Below, in pieces: positions 52,596 through 62,921 of a stretch of DNA of 64,000 nucleotides. Source of the stretch: Devosia lacusdianchii (GTDB lineage: Bacteria; Pseudomonadota; Alphaproteobacteria; Rhizobiales; Devosiaceae). The stretch is taken from the NCBI RefSeq assembly GCF_022429625.1, contig NZ_CP092483.1, forward strand, positions 3,100,001 to 3,164,000, written 5' to 3'. The first letter of the stretch is position 1, and each line of letters opens with the position of its first letter. Position numbers and translations under genes: made by a program. Below the pieces are notes generated by a model. It was not told the origin of the DNA and ran no database searches. It was given only the letters and a program-made list of their open reading frames with translations.

Positions 52596-53879
52596 TTACG
52601 ACGAGCGGTTCTTGTTGTAGAGATCGAAGAACACGGCTGCGAGCAGCACCACGCCCTTGATCATCTGCTGCCAGTCGATGTTGACGCCCATGATCGACAT
52701 GCCGTTGTTCATCACGCCCATGATGAAAGCACCGATCACCGCACCAGCCACAGCGCCGACACCACCCAGTGCCGAAGCGCCGCCGATAAACACGGCCGCA
52801 ATCACGTCGAGCTCGAGGCCCTGCCCGGCTTTCGGCGTCGCCGAGTTGAGGCGGGCGGCATAGATCATGCCGGCCAAAGCGGCCAGCGCGCCCATGATGG
52901 CGAAGACATAGAAGGTCAGCCGCTCGGTCTTGATGCCTGACAGGGCAGCCGCCTTGAGGTTGCCGCCCAGCGCATAGATGCGGCGGCCGAAGGTCATGCG
53001 CTTGGTGATGAACACGAAGAGCGCGATCAGGATGCCCATCACCACCAGCACGTTCGGCAGGCCGCGATAGGATGCCAGCATGTAGGCAAAGAACAGGACC
53101 AGGGCCGCGATGACCAGGTTCTTGGCCACGAACAGCCCGAAGGGTTCGCTCTCATAGCCGCGGGCCTTGCGGCGGGCGCGGCTGCGGATGGAGAAGAACA
53201 CCATGGCTACGACGGCGATAATGGCCAGCACCATGGTTGTCGTGTGCAGAACCAACGGCTGTACGCCCTCGCTGGCGGCAACCAGCGTCGTCGGTCCGAT
53301 CAGATCGGGGATGAAGCCTGCCGACAGCAGCTGGAACTCGGCCGGGAACGGGCCGACCGACTTACCGGCCAGGACCGCGAGCGACAGGCCTTTGAAGATC
53401 AGCATGCCGGCCAGGGTCACGATGAAGGACGGGATTTTGTGATAGGCGATGAGATAGCCCTGCGCCGCCCCGATCGCCGCGCCGACCACGATACAGATCG
53501 CACCGGCTACGAATGGATTGGCCAGGAACGCGAATTCGGGCGGAAAGCGCCAGCCCACCATCAGCATGGCCGCCAGCGCGCCCACAAAGCCGGACACCGA
53601 ACCGACCGAAAGATCGATATGGCCGGCAACAATGACCAGCAGCATGCCCAGTGCCATCACGATGATGTAGCTGTTCTGCAGGATGATGTTGGTCAGATTG
53701 ACCGGCTTGAACAGCACGCCGGCGGTGAAATACTGGAAGAACAGCATGATCAGGATCAGCGCCAGCAGCAGGCCGTAATCGCGCATATTGGCCTGGAGCG
53801 CGCCCCAGATGGTGAGTTCCTGGTTCTTGACCTGTTCACCGGTCGCTGGAATGCCCGGCTGGGCGGTTTCGGTGGTCAT
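52596..53879 (-). CDS. gguB: Multiple-monosaccharide ABC transporter permease
   Basis: This 427-residue permease of the RbsC/XylH class has about ten to eleven helices. It includes the family segment [31 protein letters not shown] and the late [45 protein letters not shown] region (positions about 360-405). Sequence and neighbours (GguA-like ATPase, ChvE-like receptors) fit GguB of Agrobacterium, which imports glucose, galactose, xylose and arabinose. The ATG overlaps the gguA stop (ATGA). Confidence 0.92.
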   Translation of the reverse strand: MTTETAQPGIPATGEQVKNQELTIWGALQANMRDYGLLLALILIMLFFQYFTAGVLFKPVNLTNIILQNSYIIVMALGMLLVIVAGHIDLSVGSVSGFVGALAAMLMVGWRFPPEFAFLANPFVAGAICIVVGAAIGAAQGYLIAYHKIPSFIVTLAGMLIFKGLSLAVLAGKSVGPFPAEFQLLSAGFIPDLIGPTTLVAASEGVQPLVLHTTTMVLAIIAVVAMVFFSIRSRARRKARGYESEPFGLFVAKNLVIAALVLFFAYMLASYRGLPNVLVVMGILIALFVFITKRMTFGRRIYALGGNLKAAALSGIKTERLTFYVFAIMGALAALAGMIYAARLNSATPKAGQGLELDVIAAVFIGGASALGGVGAVAGAVIGAFIMGVMNNGMSIMGVNIDWQQMIKGVVLLAAVFFDLYNKNRSS

Positions 53880-55408
53880 GATGCCTTCCCTTCAGCGCGG
53901 ACGATGGCCCGCATGATCTTTTCCTGGCTGGCCTCGGCTGTCGGCATTTCGCCAACGATGCGGCCTTCGTTCATTACATAGACGCGGTCGGTAATCCCCA
54001 GCAGCTCCGGCATCTCCGAGGAGATGACGAGGATGGCTTTGCCCTGCGCCGCCAGCTGGTTGATGATGGTGTAGATTTCGTACTTGGCGCCGACATCGAT
54101 GCCGCGCGTCGGCTCGTCGAGGATCAGCACGTCAGGGTTCGAGAACAGCCACTTGCTGAGCACGACCTTCTGCTGGTTGCCGCCAGAGAGATTGCCGGTG
54201 ACCTGATAGACGCTCGATGAGCGGATATTGGTCTTCTTGCGATACTCATTGGCAACGTCCATCTCGGCCAGATCATCGATCACCCCGACCTTCGAAATGC
54301 CGGCGAGGTTGGCGATCGTCGTATTGTGCTTGATGTGATCGATGAGGTTGAGGCCGTAGGTTTTGCGGTCCTCGGTGGCATAGGCCAGGCCATGCGCCAC
54401 CGCCTTCTCCACGGAAGACGTATCGACCTGCTTGCCGTGGAGATACACCTCGCCAGTGATCTTCTGGCCATAGGATTTGCCGAAGACGCTCATGGCGAAT
54501 TCGGTGCGGCCCGAGCCCATCAGCCCGGCAATGCCGACCACTTCACCCTTGCGAATGGTGATGCCGATATTCTTGATCACTTGTCTTTCGCGATGCTGCG
54601 GGTGGTAGACGCTCCAGTTCTTGACCTCGAACACCACCTCGCCAATATCAGGCACACGGCTCGGATAGCGGTCATCCAGCGACCGGCCCACCATCAGCGT
54701 GATGATGCGGTCTTCGGTGATGTCTTCCTTGTTCAGCGTCTCGATGCTGCGCCCGTCACGGATGACGGTGATGCGATCGGCAACTTTCGATATCTCGTTC
54801 AGCTTGTGGCTGATCAGGATCGAGGTAATGCCCTGCTTGCGGAACTCCATCAGCAGGTCGAGCAGCGCCGCGCTGTCCTTTTCCGACAACGAGGCGGTCG
54901 GCTCGTCAAGAATGAGGAGCTTCACCTCCTTGGAGAGCGCCTTGGCGATTTCCACCAGTTGCTGCTTGCCGACGCCGATATTGGTCACCAGCGTATTGGG
55001 GTCCTCGGTCAGGCCCACCATGCCGAGCAGCTTGCGCGCGCCGTCACGGGTCTCATCCCAGTCGATGACGCCGCCCTTGGCCTGCTCATTGCCCAGGAAG
55101 ATATTCTCGGCAATCGACAGCAGCGGCACCAGCGCCAGCTCTTGGTGAATGATGACGATGCCCTTGTGCTCGCTGTCACGGATCGACTTGAAGTGCTGCT
55201 CTTCGCCCTTGTAGATGATCTGCCCGTCATAGCTGCCCGACGGATAGACCCCGCTCAGCACCTTCATCAGGGTGGACTTACCGGCCCCGTTCTCGCCGAC
55301 GATGGCGTGGATTTCCGCCTCGCGCACGTCGAGGTTGACGTCAGACAACGCCTTCACGCCGGGGAAAGTCTTGGTGATGCCGCGCATCTCCAGAATTGTA
55401 TTGCTCAT
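53876..55408 (-). CDS. gguA: Multiple-monosaccharide ABC transporter ATPase (two ABC cassettes)
   Basis: This 510-residue protein has two fused ABC domains. The first has Walker [10 protein letters not shown], signature [15 protein letters not shown] and Walker [12 protein letters not shown]; the second has a degenerate Walker A region GLMGSGRTE, signature [15 protein letters not shown] and [16 protein letters not shown]. This is the RbsA/XylG/GguA design, where the second site is partly inactive. It powers GguB import of sugars delivered by ChvE-type receptors. Confidence 0.94.
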   Translation of the reverse strand: MSNTILEMRGITKTFPGVKALSDVNLDVREAEIHAIVGENGAGKSTLMKVLSGVYPSGSYDGQIIYKGEEQHFKSIRDSEHKGIVIIHQELALVPLLSIAENIFLGNEQAKGGVIDWDETRDGARKLLGMVGLTEDPNTLVTNIGVGKQQLVEIAKALSKEVKLLILDEPTASLSEKDSAALLDLLMEFRKQGITSILISHKLNEISKVADRITVIRDGRSIETLNKEDITEDRIITLMVGRSLDDRYPSRVPDIGEVVFEVKNWSVYHPQHRERQVIKNIGITIRKGEVVGIAGLMGSGRTEFAMSVFGKSYGQKITGEVYLHGKQVDTSSVEKAVAHGLAYATEDRKTYGLNLIDHIKHNTTIANLAGISKVGVIDDLAEMDVANEYRKKTNIRSSSVYQVTGNLSGGNQQKVVLSKWLFSNPDVLILDEPTRGIDVGAKYEIYTIINQLAAQGKAILVISSEMPELLGITDRVYVMNEGRIVGEMPTAEASQEKIMRAIVRAEGKAS

Positions 55409-55518
55409 GCTTTTCTCGCCTTGGTGGCCACCTTCGCTGCCTTGGCAACAGTGAACTCGGCCGGCCCGGATCGCGGTGGGTTCCGCATGTTTGCGAAACC
55501 CGAGCTCGTAGCAGTAAA

Positions 55519-56604
55519 TTACTGCAAGTCGGCCTCCTTGATATAGCCGGAATCCACCACCAGCTCTTTGTAGTTGGTGGCGTCGACTTCGTAGGGCGTC
55601 AGCAGAACCGACGGAACGACTTTGACCCCATTGTCATAGGTCGTGGTGTCGAGATCGGCCGGCGTACCACCACCCAGCACAGTGTCGACCAGGTCGGCGG
55701 TGACGCGTGCAAGCTCACGAGTGTCCTTGTAGACGGTCGAATACTGCTCGCCGGCAATGATCGCCTTGATCGAGGGGATTTCGGCATCCTGACCCGAGAT
55801 GATCGGCCATGCCAGGCCACCCGAGCCGTAACCGACGCCGCGCAGCGACGACAGGATACCGCGGGCAACACCGTCATTGGGCGACAGCACCGCATTGACC
55901 ACTGCACCGTCCGAATAATTGGCCGACAGCAGGTTATCCATGCGGGCCTGCGCCGTGGCGCCGTCCCACTTCAGCGTACCGACCTTGTCCATGCCCATCT
56001 GGCCGGACTTCACCACCAGCACGCCGGAGTCGATCAGCGGCTGCAGCACGCTCATGGCGCCGTCGTAGAAGAAGAAGGCATTGTTATCGTCAGGCGAGCC
56101 GCCGAAGAGTTCGATATTGAACGGACCACCGGTCAGGCCACCGCCGTCCTGGCCGCCAAGCCCCTTGATGATCGAATTGGCCTGCAGCACGCCGACCTGG
56201 AAGTTGTCGAAGGTAGTGTAATAATCGACATTGGCCGTGTCGCGGATCAGCCGGTCATAGGCAAAGACCTTGATGCCGGCATCGGCAGCCTGCTGCAGCG
56301 CAGCGCTCAGCGTCGTGCCATCCAGCGCGGCGATGACCAGGGCCTTGGAACCCTTGGTGACCATATTCTCGATCTGCGCCAGCTGGTTCGGGATATCGTC
56401 GCCGGCATATTGCAGGTCGACCGTGTAACCCTTGGCTTCCAGCGCGGCCTTGAGCTCGGCACCATCCGAATTCCAGCGCAGCGTGGTCTGTTCCGGCATG
56501 GCAATGCCGATAATGCCCTTGTCCTGCGCCGAAACCAGGCTCGCCGAACCCAGGATGAGCCCGCTGGTCACAGCGACCGCGGCGAGCGATTTAAGGATGT
56601 TCAT
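55519..56604 (-). CDS. ChvE-like sugar-binding protein, copy 1
   Basis: This 361-residue periplasmic receptor (signal peptide ending SLVSAQ) is very close to Chv[120 protein letters not shown]. It is about three-quarters identical by eye to copy 2 just upstream. It has a small [11 protein letters not shown] insertion at about 155-165. The start is the ATG at 56604; 110 bases separate its stop from gguA. Confidence 0.92.
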   Translation of the reverse strand: MNILKSLAAVAVTSGLILGSASLVSAQDKGIIGIAMPEQTTLRWNSDGAELKAALEAKGYTVDLQYAGDDIPNQLAQIENMVTKGSKALVIAALDGTTLSAALQQAADAGIKVFAYDRLIRDTANVDYYTTFDNFQVGVLQANSIIKGLGGQDGGGLTGGPFNIELFGGSPDDNNAFFFYDGAMSVLQPLIDSGVLVVKSGQMGMDKVGTLKWDGATAQARMDNLLSANYSDGAVVNAVLSPNDGVARGILSSLRGVGYGSGGLAWPIISGQDAEIPSIKAIIAGEQYSTVYKDTRELARVTADLVDTVLGGGTPADLDTTTYDNGVKVVPSVLLTPYEVDATNYKELVVDSGYIKEADLQ

Positions 56605-56923
56605 TCGTATCTCCCTTACAATGTTATGCGGGCTTGAATAGGGACGCAGGAAAGCAACGCCCGCCTTGCCGACACGAAACGGCAATCATCGAGCGATACC
56701 AAACGGCACCAGCGGATCGTCTGCTTGAACTCTCCAGTCGGCGGCTTTGCGCCTTGGCCCTCCCAAGCCAACGCCGGGAGAATAGGACAGACAATGAACT
56801 TCCGCAAGAAATTTGAGGTACGTGCATCGATTGTTTTTCGATTTCGATTATTGCGAAATCAGTCATCTATTCAACAAGATAGGCCCCGCGTCACCGCGGA
56901 GCCTTTTGCTTGAAGAGCGAGGC
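56605..56923. other. Gap between the two ChvE-like genes
   Basis: About 320 bases without a supported gene. A stem-loop (56882-56903) follows copy 2, and the rest would hold a promoter or leader for copy 1. Short frames here have no protein-like features. Confidence 0.6.
56882..56903 (-). terminator. Terminator/attenuator after ChvE-like copy 2
   Basis: On the minus strand GGCTCCGCG-GTGA-CGCGGGGCC pairs over 9 bp (one G-U) and is followed by TATCTTGTT. It should favour expression of copy 2 over the rest of the operon. Confidence 0.7.
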
Positions 56924-57997
56924 TTACTGGATGTCTTCCGGCTTCAGGTAGCCGGAGTCGATGACGAGGGCCTGGTAGTTGGAAGCGTCGACTTCGTACG
57001 GGGTCAGCAGGATCGACGGCACGACCTTGACGCCATTGTCATAGGTGGTGGTGTCGAGGCCCTCAGGCGTACCGCCCGAAACCAGCGTGTCGACGAGGTC
57101 GGCAGTGGTCTTGGCCAGTTCGCGGGTGTCCTTGTAGATGGTCGAATACTGTTCGCCGGCGATGATCGCCTTGACGGACGGTGCTTCGGCATCCTGGCCC
57201 GAGATGACAGGCCATGGCAGGTCGGCCGAGCCATAACCAACGCCGCGGAGCGACGAGATGATACCGCGCGACAGGCCGTCATAGGGAGCCAGAACGGCGT
57301 CGACGCGCGAGCCGTCCGAGTAGTTGGCGGAGAGGATATTGTCCATGCGGGCCTGTGCGACAGCACCGTCCCAACGCAGCGTACCGACGGTATCCATGCC
57401 CATCTGGCCGGACTTCACGACCAGGTCGCCCTTGTCGATCAGCGGCTGGAAGACGCTCATGGCGCCATCGTAGAAGAAGAAGGCGTTGTTATCGTCTGGC
57501 GAGCCGCCGAACAGCTCGATATTGAACGGGCCGGCCTTCTCCGGATAGCCAAGACCCTTGAGGATCGAGTTGGCCTGGAGCACGCCCACCTGGAAATTGT
57601 CGAAGGTGGTGTAGAGGTCGACATTGGCGGTGTCGCGGATCAGGCGGTCATAAGCGATGACCTTGATACCGGCGTCGGCAGCCTGCTGCAGCACGGCCGA
57701 CAGCGTGGTGCCGTCGATCGAAGCAACCACGAGAGCCTTGACGCCCTTGGTAACCATGTTTTCGATCTGGGCGAGCTGGTTCGGGATGTCGTCTTCTGCG
57801 TATTGCAGGTCGACGGTGTAGCCCTTGGCTTCGAGAGCCGTCTTGAGCTCATTGCCATCAGAGATCCAGCGCAGCGAGGACTGCGTCGGCATGGCAATGC
57901 CGATCTGGCCCTTGTCCTGGGCGAAGACCGCGGTGGAAGCAGTCAGCGCCATGGCGCCGACAGCCAGCACGGTGGCAAGCGTCTTGAAAATCTTCAC
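56924..57997 (-). CDS. chvE: ChvE-like multiple-sugar-binding protein, copy 2
   Basis: This 357-residue receptor has a signal peptide ([18 protein letters not shown]) and the body [47 protein letters not shown] (positions 30-75) with [30 protein letters not shown] and [22 protein letters not shown]. This is closer to Agrobacterium ChvE than copy 1. ChvE binds several aldoses and in Agrobacterium also signals to VirA. It is first in the four-gene unit, with GntR-type half-sites upstream. Confidence 0.92.
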   Translation of the reverse strand: MKIFKTLATVLAVGAMALTASTAVFAQDKGQIGIAMPTQSSLRWISDGNELKTALEAKGYTVDLQYAEDDIPNQLAQIENMVTKGVKALVVASIDGTTLSAVLQQAADAGIKVIAYDRLIRDTANVDLYTTFDNFQVGVLQANSILKGLGYPEKAGPFNIELFGGSPDDNNAFFFYDGAMSVFQPLIDKGDLVVKSGQMGMDTVGTLRWDGAVAQARMDNILSANYSDGSRVDAVLAPYDGLSRGIISSLRGVGYGSADLPWPVISGQDAEAPSVKAIIAGEQYSTIYKDTRELAKTTADLVDTLVSGGTPEGLDTTTYDNGVKVVPSILLTPYEVDASNYQALVIDSGYLKPEDIQ

Positions 57998-58243
57998 GTC
58001 TCGACTCCCTTTTGTCTTTCGAGTTCAGAAGCTTTGGATGGTCGTCATGGGAGAGGCCGACTGAGCATGCAGGTGCTGCGCCGGAGCCTGGATTGCGAGC
58101 AACCCACAGCACCACGCGGACGACAGAATATGCCGAGCGAACACCCTGCGGTGCCCGGCCGTACTGCGCTGCATGAAAGTCCTCCTAAAACGGCGGCCTT
58201 GCCGCCAGGGCCCTCCCAAGCCCATGCGGCGGAACCTAGGATA

Positions 58244-58253
58244 ATCAGATACC
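58244..58253 (-). promoter_or_regulatory. GntR half-operator in the chvE upstream region
   Basis: GGTATCTGAT on the minus strand is identical over ten bases to part of the operator in front of the GntR gene, about 250 bases upstream of the chvE ATG. Confidence 0.5.
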
Positions 58254-58417
58254 CCTGTAAAGCCGATTCCCCACCCTGTCGTTATTTTTTTCGACAGTCG
58301 AATATTAATCATGGGCATGTTTCACGGCGATTGCGATCACAGTCTCTCGACGATATCATGACACTGTCCGAGCAGAATTTCGTTCAAACGAAACACAATA
58401 GGTCGGACTATATGCAA

Positions 58418-58434
58418 AAGGTATCTGATACCTT
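58418..58434. promoter_or_regulatory. GntR/FadR-type operator before the regulator gene
   Basis: AAGGTATC-T-GATACCTT is a perfect 17-bp palindrome ending three bases before the GGAGGGG ribosome-binding site. Binding there would block the regulator's own expression. Confidence 0.72.
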
Positions 58435-58443
58435 GGAGGGGAC

Positions 58444-59217
58444 TTGAGCATCTCGGACGCCGATTCACGGCCAGATCAACCCACTGCCGCCGGCACTGTG
58501 GCGGACCATCTGGCGCAAATGGTCCTGCGCGAACTGGCACCCGGTTCGAGCCTGCCCAGCGAGGCGGAACTTGCCGCGCGCTACGACGTCAGCCGGTTGA
58601 CCATTCGCGAGGCGGTCAAGCTGCTGGAGGGTCGCGGACTGCTGGTCATCGCCCGCGGCCGCAAGGCGGTGGTCCGCGAACCCGACGGCGCCGCCTTCGC
58701 CGATTTCCTCACCTCGGTCATCCGATACGATCCCAAGGGGCTGTTCGATCTCATCGAGGTCCGCTTGTCGCTCGAAGTGCAGTCGGCCACCTTGGCCGCC
58801 AAGCGCGCCACGCGTGCCGGCATTGCCGCCATCGAGAGCAAGCTCCAGGGCATGCGCGACACGGTCGGCGAGCCTGGCGCGGCGATGACGCCCGAGCAGG
58901 AATTGGCCTTTCACACCCACGATGTGGGCTTTCATGAAGCCGTGGCGCTGGCCAGCGGCAACCGCGTGCTCGGCTTTCTGTTCGAGGCCATGGCGCAACC
59001 TCTGCGCGAGGGATTCTTCATCAGCCGACGCGGTCATGAGCAGCGCGGCCATACCCTGCACGACACCATCGCGGCGCATCAGCGCATTCTCGATTGCATC
59101 AAGGACGGCAATGGCCGTGCTGCCGCCGAAGCGATGCGCGTTCACCTCAAGGATACCGAACGCGACATCAGGGTAGCCGTCAGCCAACTCGCCCTGCGGC
59201 CAGTCTCACGGACCTGA
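58444..59217 (+). CDS. GntR-family regulator, FadR/FCD subfamily
   Basis: This 257-residue protein has a GntR winged helix (PGSSLPSEAELAARYDVSRLTIREAVKLLEGRGLL at about 35-70) and an all-helical FCD ligand domain (about 95-240). The expected metal/ligand residues occur in FHTHDVGFHEAVALASGN and HDTIAAHQRILDCI. It starts at a TTG (58444) supported by GGAGGGG. It is divergent from the chvE-gguAB operon, and both sides carry GGTATCTGAT, so it is probably the local repressor responding to a sugar acid. Confidence 0.9.
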   Translation: MSISDADSRPDQPTAAGTVADHLAQMVLRELAPGSSLPSEAELAARYDVSRLTIREAVKLLEGRGLLVIARGRKAVVREPDGAAFADFLTSVIRYDPKGLFDLIEVRLSLEVQSATLAAKRATRAGIAAIESKLQGMRDTVGEPGAAMTPEQELAFHTHDVGFHEAVALASGNRVLGFLFEAMAQPLREGFFISRRGHEQRGHTLHDTIAAHQRILDCIKDGNGRAAAEAMRVHLKDTERDIRVAVSQLALRPVSRT

Positions 59218-59284
59218 TCTCCACAAACGCCTTGCGGCCCGGCGCGGCATGGCCGAATAATCCCGCCGCAATGTGGGATGGATA

Positions 59285-60244
59285 ATGGTGCAGAGACTCG
59301 ACAGCTCCTCCAATCGGCTGGACGACGCAGCCCGCGCGGGCTGGCTCTACTACGTGGCCGGCAATACGCAGGAAGAGATCGCGACCAAGCTTGGCATTTC
59401 GCGCCAGTCGGCCCAGCGCCTGGTTTCTCTTTCCGTCAGCGAGGGGCTGATCAAGGTACGCCTCGATCACCCGATCGGCCGCTGCATGGATCTGGCAAGC
59501 CGTCTCAAGACGCGTTTTGCGCTCGACCTGGTCGAGGTCGTACCGTCCGACCCCACCAGTGAATCGACCACCATCGGCGTGGCCGAGGCTACAGCAGCCG
59601 AGATCGAACGCTGGCTCAAGCGCCCCGACCCCATCGTCATGGCCATTGGTACCGGCCGCACGCTGAAGGCGGCGGTCGAGCAGCTCATGCCCATGGAGTG
59701 CCCGCATCACAAGGTGGTTTCGCTCACGGGCAATATCGCGCCAGACGGCTCTGCGGCCTATTACAACGTCATCTTCAACGTCGCTGACACGGTCAAGGCG
59801 CGCAGCTTTCCCATGCCCCTGCCCGTCATCGCCTCGTCGGCCCGCGAGCGCGAATTGCTGCACGCGCAGCCTATGATCCGCGAAACCCTCGCGCTCACTG
59901 CCCAGGCCGACGTCACCTTTGTCGGCGTGGGCGATATCGGCCCCGAAGCCCCTCTCTATCTGGATGGCTTCATCACCGACGCCGAGCTCAAGGCACTGCA
60001 AAAGGCGGGCGCCGTTGGCGAGATTTGCGGCTGGAGCTTCGACATCGACGGAAAGATGGTCGAAGGCCTCACAAATGACCGTGTCGCCTCAGCCCCGATT
60101 CCATCTCGCGAACGCTCTCTCGTCATAGCAATCGCTATGGGCAAGAGAAAATTGCCCGGCATCAAAGCTACGCTGAACCGCCGATTGGTCAACGGATTGA
60201 TCACTGACGAAAAAACCGCCGAAGGCCTACTCGATCTGCCGTAA
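59285..60244 (+). CDS. smoC: SorC/DeoR-type sugar-responsive regulator (SmoC-like)
   Basis: This ~319-residue protein has an N-terminal HTH (WLYYVAGNTQEEIATKLGISRQSAQRLVSLSVSEGLI) and a sugar-binding domain of the SorC kind with MAIGTGRTLKAAVEQL, HKVVSLTGNIAPDG and FVGVGDIGPEAPLYLDGFI. It is directly upstream of a polyol ABC operon in the same direction and most likely controls it. The start ATG at 59285 is favoured over GTG 59273. Confidence 0.88.
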   Translation: MVQRLDSSSNRLDDAARAGWLYYVAGNTQEEIATKLGISRQSAQRLVSLSVSEGLIKVRLDHPIGRCMDLASRLKTRFALDLVEVVPSDPTSESTTIGVAEATAAEIERWLKRPDPIVMAIGTGRTLKAAVEQLMPMECPHHKVVSLTGNIAPDGSAAYYNVIFNVADTVKARSFPMPLPVIASSARERELLHAQPMIRETLALTAQADVTFVGVGDIGPEAPLYLDGFITDAELKALQKAGAVGEICGWSFDIDGKMVEGLTNDRVASAPIPSRERSLVIAIAMGKRKLPGIKATLNRRLVNGLITDEKTAEGLLDLP

Positions 60245-60324
60245 ACGGCTGCAATAGCTACAATAATCCGGGAAATACCCACAGCGCTGCGGTGCGCACG
60301 TCAATCGGCGGGCGCATGGCACGC

Positions 60325-60353
60325 TTGACTCTGCCGCATGAGTTGTGAGTATT
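60325..60353 (+). promoter_or_regulatory. Candidate promoter of the polyol importer operon
   Basis: TTGACT at 60325-60330 with GAGTAT/AGTATT 16-17 bases on could be -35/-10 elements. Flanking GGGAAATAC (60270) and GTATTTGCCC (60349) are roughly inverted and might be regulator sites. Weak evidence. Confidence 0.35.
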
Positions 60354-60402
60354 TGCCCATCACCGGGACAAATGCCCGTTCCGGATACTGGGAGGTATAT
60401 TG

Positions 60403-61713
60403 ATGAAACTGACACCCATTCTCGTGGGCGCATTCACCGTGGCGTTGGCGTCTTCCGCCTCGGCACAGACGCTCACCATCGCCACCGTCAACAATGGCGA
60501 TATGGTTCGCATGCAGGGCCTGTCCCCCGCATTCACCGAAGAAACCGGCATCGCTCTCAACTGGGTCGTGCTCGAAGAAAACACCCTGCGCCAGAACGTC
60601 ACTACCGACATCGCTACCAATGGCGGCCAGTACGACGTGATGACGATCGGCACCTATGAGGCTCCGATCTGGGCCAAGCAGGGCTGGCTCGTCCCGCTAG
60701 ACGCCCTCACCAGCGACGCCGCCTACGATGTCGATGACCTACTGCCCCCGATCCGCGATGGCCTCTCTTACGAAGGCAAGCTCTACGCAGCGCCCTTCTA
60801 TGGCGAGAGCTCCTTCATCATGTACCGCACGGACCTGATGGAAAAGGCCGGCCTCACCATGCCGGAAGCTCCCACCTGGGAGTTCATCGGCGAAGCCGCC
60901 CGCGCCATGACCGATCGCGCCGCTGACATCAACGGCATCTGCCTGCGCGGCAAGGCCGGCTGGGGCGAGAACATGGCCTTCCTCACCGCCATGTCCAACT
61001 CCTTCGGCGCCCGCTGGTTCGACGAAACCTGGAAGCCCCAGTTCGATCAACCCGAGTGGAAGGCCACACTCGACACCTATCTCAGCCTGATGGCCGATGC
61101 CGGTCCGGCCGGCGCCTCCTCCAACGGCTTCAACGAGAACCTGACCCTGTTTCAGCAGGGCAAGTGCGGCATGTGGATCGACGCCACAGTTGCCGCGTCT
61201 TTCGTGACCAACCCGACGGACTCCACCGTCGCCGACAAGGTCGGTTTTGCCCTGGCGCCAGATACCGGCCTCGGCAAGCGTGGCAACTGGCTCTGGGCCT
61301 GGTCGCTCGCCATTCCCGCCAGTTCGCAGAACCAGGATGCGGCAGCCAAGTTCATCAACTGGGCAACCAACAAGGCCTATCTCGAAACCGTTGCCGCACA
61401 GGACGGCTGGGCCAATGTGCCTCCTGGCACGCGCATCTCGCTCTATGAGAATGCCGAATACCAGGCAGCCGCGCCCTTCGCCGAAATGACCATGGGCTCG
61501 ATCTACGCCGCTGACCCGACCCAGCCGTCGGTGAAGCCGGTGCCCTATACCGGCGTGCAGTTCGTCGCCATCCCGGAATTTGCTGGTATCGCGACCAATG
61601 TCGGCCAGCTCTTCTCGGCGGCGCTTGCCGGCCAGATGTCGGCCGATGACGCTCTGGCCCAGGCCCAGGACGCCACTACGCGCGACATGACCCGCGCCGG
61701 CTACATCAAGTAG
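60403..61713 (+). CDS. smoE: Polyol (sorbitol/mannitol) ABC transporter binding protein
   Basis: This 436-residue family-1 receptor has a signal peptide (GAFTVALASSASAQ). SmoE/MtlE-type segments include TIATVNNGDMVRMQGLSPAFTEETGI, YDVMTIGTYEAPIWAKQGWLVPL, YEGKLYAAPFYGESSFIMYRTDL and KRGNWLWAWSLAIPASSQNQDAA. It captures sugar alcohols for the SmoFG permease. The start ATG at 60403 follows GGGAGG; a TTG three bases upstream is less likely. A hairpin follows the stop codon. Confidence 0.92.
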   Translation: MKLTPILVGAFTVALASSASAQTLTIATVNNGDMVRMQGLSPAFTEETGIALNWVVLEENTLRQNVTTDIATNGGQYDVMTIGTYEAPIWAKQGWLVPLDALTSDAAYDVDDLLPPIRDGLSYEGKLYAAPFYGESSFIMYRTDLMEKAGLTMPEAPTWEFIGEAARAMTDRAADINGICLRGKAGWGENMAFLTAMSNSFGARWFDETWKPQFDQPEWKATLDTYLSLMADAGPAGASSNGFNENLTLFQQGKCGMWIDATVAASFVTNPTDSTVADKVGFALAPDTGLGKRGNWLWAWSLAIPASSQNQDAAAKFINWATNKAYLETVAAQDGWANVPPGTRISLYENAEYQAAAPFAEMTMGSIYAADPTQPSVKPVPYTGVQFVAIPEFAGIATNVGQLFSAALAGQMSADDALAQAQDATTRDMTRAGYIK

Positions 61714-61733
61714 TCTCCTCTCCCGAGGAAGAG

Positions 61734-61769
61734 CCGCCCGGTTGAAGGTCCCCTCTGGAGACCGGGCGG
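61734..61769 (+). terminator. Stem-loop after smoE
   Basis: CCGCCCGGT and ACCGGGCGG form a 9-bp perfect stem with an 18-base loop, 20 bases after the smoE stop; no clear T-run, so partial attenuation is more likely than full stop. Confidence 0.6.
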
Positions 61770-61856
61770 TTCGAAACTAACGGGACGTTTCCCGCCCTCG
61801 CGGGAGTGACCGACGAAATTAGCCCGGACCAACCGGGATGGTTGGGGAGAACGACG

Positions 61857-62729
61857 ATGGCTACTGCACAAACCCGCACCCTCGCCCGCGTCATGATGGC
61901 GCCTGCTGTGATCGTGCTGCTGGTCTGGATGATCGTGCCGCTGGTAATGACCCTGTGGTTCTCGTTCCAGAACTACAGCCTCATCAATCCGATGATGACC
62001 GGCTTCGCCGGCTGGGGGAACTACCTCTACGTCATCGGCGATCCGAGCTTCACCCAATCCCTGATCAATACGCTGATCCTGGTCGGCGGGGTTCTGCTCA
62101 TCACTGTCGTCGGTGGCATTTTCCTGGCACTGCTGATCGACCAGCCCATCTGGGGCCAGGGCATCCTTCGCATCATCGTCATCTCACCCTTCTTCGTCAT
62201 GCCGCCGGTCGCGGCGCTGATCTGGAAGAATGGCTTCATGCATCCCGGCTACGGCATGCTCGGGCACCTGTGGAAGGCGTTTGGGCTGCAGCCGGTCGAC
62301 TGGTTCAACCAGTATCCGTTGTTCTCGGTCATCGTCATCGTCGCCTGGCAGTGGCTGCCCTTTGCCACCCTGATTTTCCTCACCGCCCTGCAGTCGCTCT
62401 CCGAGGAGCAGCGTGAGGCGGCCGAGATGGATGGCGCCAATGCCGTCAACCGCTTCTACTACATCATCCTGCCGCACATGGCCCGATCGGTGACCATAGT
62501 CATCCTGATCCAGACCATCTTCCTGCTCGGCATCTTCGCGGAAATCCGCGTCACCACTGGAGGCGGCCCCGGCTATGCCTCCACCAACATCGCCTTCCTC
62601 GTCTTCCGCACCGGCATCCTCTCCAACGACATCGGCGCCGGTTCGGCCGGTGGCGTGGTCGCCGTCATCATCGCCAACATCGTCGCATTCTTCCTGATGC
62701 GCGCAGTGGGGAAGAACTTGGATGCGTGA
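61857..62729 (+). CDS. smoF: Polyol ABC transporter permease 1
   Basis: This 290-residue MalF-type permease has six helices (MMAPAVIVLLVWMIVPLVMTLWFSFQNY first) and the EAA loop LSEEQREAAEMDGANAVNRFYYIILPHM. PGYASTNIAFLVFRTGIL near the end is typical of SmoF/MtlF. The start is the ATG at 61857 after GGGGAGAACG; the frame from 61806 adds an unlikely N-terminus. Confidence 0.92.
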   Translation: MATAQTRTLARVMMAPAVIVLLVWMIVPLVMTLWFSFQNYSLINPMMTGFAGWGNYLYVIGDPSFTQSLINTLILVGGVLLITVVGGIFLALLIDQPIWGQGILRIIVISPFFVMPPVAALIWKNGFMHPGYGMLGHLWKAFGLQPVDWFNQYPLFSVIVIVAWQWLPFATLIFLTALQSLSEEQREAAEMDGANAVNRFYYIILPHMARSVTIVILIQTIFLLGIFAEIRVTTGGGPGYASTNIAFLVFRTGILSNDIGAGSAGGVVAVIIANIVAFFLMRAVGKNLDA

Positions 62730-62758
62730 CCTTTCTCAAGACTGCGGGCTGCCCATCT

Positions 62759-62887
62759 TCACCTCTCCCTTTGGGGGAGAGGTCGACCCTCTTGGGTCGG
62801 GTGAGGGGGCCTTTCTCGAACTCGGTGGGCGGGTAAGGCCCCCTCACCCGTCGCTGCGCTCCGACCTCTCCCCCAAAGGGAGAGGTG
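62759..62887. repeat. Long palindromic repeat pair (CCTCTCCC...GGGAGAGG family)
   Basis: ACCTCTCCCTTTGGGGGAGAGGT opens and a facing ACCTCTCCCCCAAAGGGAGAGGT closes a ~130-bp element between smoF and smoG, closely matching 8502-8632. It lies inside an operon here, so it is not a full terminator. Confidence 0.8.
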
Positions 62888-62921
62888 TGGCTGCGCCTCT
62901 TTCCGGCGTCAGGAGCTGACC

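Larger units (their letters stand above)
57998..58443. promoter_or_regulatory. Divergent control region between chvE and the GntR gene
   Basis: About 445 bases with no supported gene. Two related sites, GGTATCTGAT on the minus strand (58253-58244) and the palindrome AAGGTATC-T-GATACCTT (58418-58434), mark regulator binding. CCCTCCCAAGCC-like GC-rich sequence occupies the middle. Confidence 0.65.

Noticed and set aside
54326..55546. A 406-codon plus-strand frame
   Set aside because: Antisense of the gguA ATPase, which has both ABC cassettes intact.
56813..58447. A 544-codon plus-strand frame spanning chvE and the control region
   Set aside because: It is antisense of chvE and then passes through operator sequence; no RBS and no family pattern.
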